64,000 bases of DNA from Ochotona curzoniae. Taxonomy: Eukaryota; Chordata; Mammalia; Lagomorpha; Ochotonidae. Position 1 is the stretch's first letter; each line of letters begins with the position of its first letter. This document shows, piece by piece, positions 62,455-64,000 of this stretch. Under the pieces are notes generated by a model. That model did no database searches. It saw nothing but the letters and a program-made list of their open reading frames with translations, and was not told where the DNA came from. The DNA lies in the NCBI RefSeq assembly GCF_017591425.1, contig NW_024467103.1:310001-374000 (forward strand), written 5' to 3'. A program made the translations under genes and the position numbers.

Positions 62455-64000
62455 AAAATGACTCCACCTGCCTCAGGAACTTCACATAGCATCAGCTTTC
62501 CTAGCAGCTGTCCCGGAAACCCAGTTGGGTGCCATCTCGTCCAATGCCCATTGAGCCCAGGAGGATGAAATCAGGCATGTTGAACACCCACACAAAACAA
62601 CCATGTAGATCCTGACTCAAGGCGCTAAGAAGTCCACATCCAGAGACAAGTTCAGCGCCCAAGCCATTTCCAGCTACCATGGAAACCAAGTGCTCTGGCA
62701 GCACATGTGTCTGAAACTGGATGTGACACCTAGGGATCTCAGTGTGTTGCTGAATGGCAACTAGCCGAATAGCAGCACCGGTCTTCCAGTGCCAAAATGA
62801 CTCCACCTGCCTCAGGAACTTCACATGCCATCAGCTTTCCTAGCAGCTGTCCCCGAAACCCAGTTGGGTGCCATCTCATCCAATGCCCATTGAGCCCAGG
62901 ATGATGAAATCAAGCATGTTGAACACCCACACAAAACAACCATGTAGATCCTGACTCAAGGCACTAAGAAGTCCACATCCAGAGACAAGTTCAGCGCCCA
63001 AGCCATTTCCAGCTCCCATGGAAACCAAGTGCTCTGGCAGCACATATGTCTGAAAGTGGATGTGACACCTAGGGATCTCAGTGTGTTGCTGAATGGCAAC
63101 TTGCCGAAGGAGCAGCACAGGTCTTCCAGTGCCAAAACGACTCCACCTGCCTCAGGAACTTCACATACCATCAGCTTTCCTAGCAGCTGTCCCGGAAACC
63201 CAGTTGGGTGCCATCTCGTCCAATGCCCATTGAGCCCAAGAGGATGAAATCAGTCATGTTGAACACCCACACAAAACAACCATGTACATCCTGACTCAAG
63301 GCGCTAAGAAGTCCACATCCAGAGACAAGTTCAGCGCCCAAGCCATTTCCAGCTCCCATGGAAACCAAGTGCTCTGGCAGCACATATGTCTGAAAGTGGA
63401 TGTGACACCTAGGGATCTCAGTGTGTTGCTGAATGGCAACTTGCCGAAGGAGCAGCACAGGTCTTCCAGTGCCAAAACCACTCCACCTGCCTCAGGAACT
63501 TCACATACCATCAGCTTTCCTAGCAGCTGTCCCGGAAACCCAGTTGGGTGCCATCTCGTCCAATGCCCATTGAGCCCAGGAGGATCAAATCAGGCATGTT
63601 GAACACCCACACAAAACAACCATGTAGATCCTGACTCAAGGCGCTAAGAAGTCCACATCCAGAGACAAGTTCAGCGCCCAAGCCATTTCCAGCTCCCATG
63701 GAAACCAAGTGCTCTGGCAGCACATATGTCTGAAAGTGGATGTGACACCTAGGGATCTCAGTGTGTTGCTGAATGGCAACTTGCCAAAGGAGCAGCACAG
63801 GTCTTCCAGTGCCAAAACCACTCCACCTGCCTCAGGAACTTCACATAGCATCAGCTTTCCTAGCAGCTGTCCCAGAATCCCAGTTGGGTGCCATCTCGTC
63901 CAATGCCCATTGAGCCCAGGAGGATGAAATCAGGCATGTTGAACACCCACACAAAGCAACCATGTAGATCCTGACTCAAGGCGCTAAGAAGTACACTTCC
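62455..64000 (+). repeat. Long higher-order unit, copy 3 (partial at window end)
   Basis: Starts with 'aaaatgact' and 'catagcatc', then 'actagccgaatagcagcacc' (about 62760), 'catgccatc' and 'cccaagaggatgaaatcagt' (about 63233), matching copy 2 at 4,759 bp (58003, 58067, 58474). The window ends inside a monomer reading 'gaagtacacttcc'. Confidence 0.78.

Larger units (their letters stand above)
1..64000 (+). repeat. Satellite DNA array, ~340-bp monomer, about 188 tandem copies
   Basis: The same ~340-bp sequence repeats head-to-tail from the first to the last base. Landmarks such as 'gtgctctggcagcacat', 'gatgtgacac', 'cataccatcagctttcct' and 'caatgcccattgag' recur once per monomer, always on the + strand. 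Spacing is exactly 340 bp in most right-hand copies (29397, 29737, 30077, 30417) and varies by a few bases elsewhere through small indels. No inversion, mobile element or unique sequence interrupts it, and both ends lie inside the array. About 51% G+C with six CpG sites per monomer (hand count of one copy). Long pure satellite with nested higher-order structure is typical of centromeric or pericentromeric heterochromatin; that location is inferred. Monomers of about 340 bp are often read as two nucleosome lengths. I do not recognise the family. It is not primate alpha satellite. The Peromyscus satellite PMSat has a similar length as I remember it, but I cannot compare sequences. Confidence 0.98.
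30161..64000 (+). repeat. Homogenised core-like array, about 100 monomers of 340 bp
   Basis: Successive monomers differ at only a few positions and keep exact 340-bp spacing over long stretches. Nearly all carry 'gttgctgaatggcaac', 'cacaggtcttcc', 'cagctgtcccgg' and 'cccagttgggtgcc'. Polymorphic sites that mix along the zone: 'aaaacgact', 'aaaaccact' or 'aaaatgact'; 'taccatgg' or 'cccatgg'; 'gtagatcc' or 'gtacatcc'; 'gatgatg', 'gaggatg' or 'gatgacg'; 'gaacac' or 'caacac'. Rare variants shared at distant sites reveal long higher-order units (separate entries). One ancestral-type 'ttggtgaatgg' monomer persists near 37949. Confidence 0.92.

Noticed and set aside
1..64000. Hundreds of open reading frames of 60-150 codons on both strands, including a recurrent 92-codon minus-strand frame
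   Set aside because: They recur once per monomer in overlapping frames on both strands, end when the frame shifts at the 340-bp boundary, vary without regard to codons, and have no recognisable domain. They are shadows of the satellite.
1..64000. Primate alpha satellite dimer (2 x 171 bp)
   Set aside because: The length is close to 342 bp, but the sequence does not resemble the alpha-satellite consensus and the two halves of the monomer are not clearly similar.
1..64000. CRISPR array
   Set aside because: Repeat units are about 340 bp with no unique spacers, and no cas genes are present.
1..64000. tRNA, rRNA or other structured RNA genes; transposable elements
   Set aside because: No sequence departs from the satellite monomer, and no terminal repeats, poly-A tracts, target-site duplications or conserved RNA motifs were seen.

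Overview
The whole window is one uninterrupted head-to-tail satellite DNA array. It has about 188 copies of a monomer of about 340 bp, all in the same orientation, and it runs off both ends. I found no protein-coding gene, RNA gene, transposon, CRISPR array or unique sequence. Open reading frames recur once per monomer on both strands but are by-products of the repeat. The monomer length leaves a remainder of 1 when divided by 3, so the frame shifts at every monomer boundary, and no frame stays open for long.

The organism is a eukaryote, probably a vertebrate and plausibly a mammal. A hand count of one representative monomer gives about 51% G+C and only six CpG sites, roughly a quarter of expectation. 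Several recurrent variants are CG-to-TG or CG-to-CA changes, as expected in a methylated germline. A long, uninterrupted array with nested higher-order repeats (HORs) resembles centromeric or pericentromeric heterochromatin. I cannot name the species. The monomer is not primate alpha satellite (171 bp, different sequence).

Layout: (1) About 1-23.7 kb is an older, more divergent zone in which distinct monomer types recur in order. A monomer carrying 'tagctgaagg' marks units of 3, 4, 5, 6 or 7 monomers. Some of the short units contain hybrid monomers that look like products of unequal crossing-over. (2) About 23.7-30.2 kb is a transition zone. The left-zone markers stop, derived variants appear one after another, and one strongly divergent monomer sits at 28.46-28.67 kb. 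(3) About 30.2-64 kb is highly homogenised, with long HORs visible only through rare shared variants: a 13-monomer spacing (39.5 and 43.9 kb), and units starting near 51.9, 57.7 and 62.5 kb spaced by 17 and then 14 monomers.

The most interesting signal is that three single-base changes that took over in the homogenised zone each complete or extend a short inverted repeat within the monomer. They add to a fourth inverted repeat already present in nearly all copies. This would fit selection or biased spread of dyad-forming variants in a satellite without a recognisable CENP-B box, but it is an inference that needs a statistical test.
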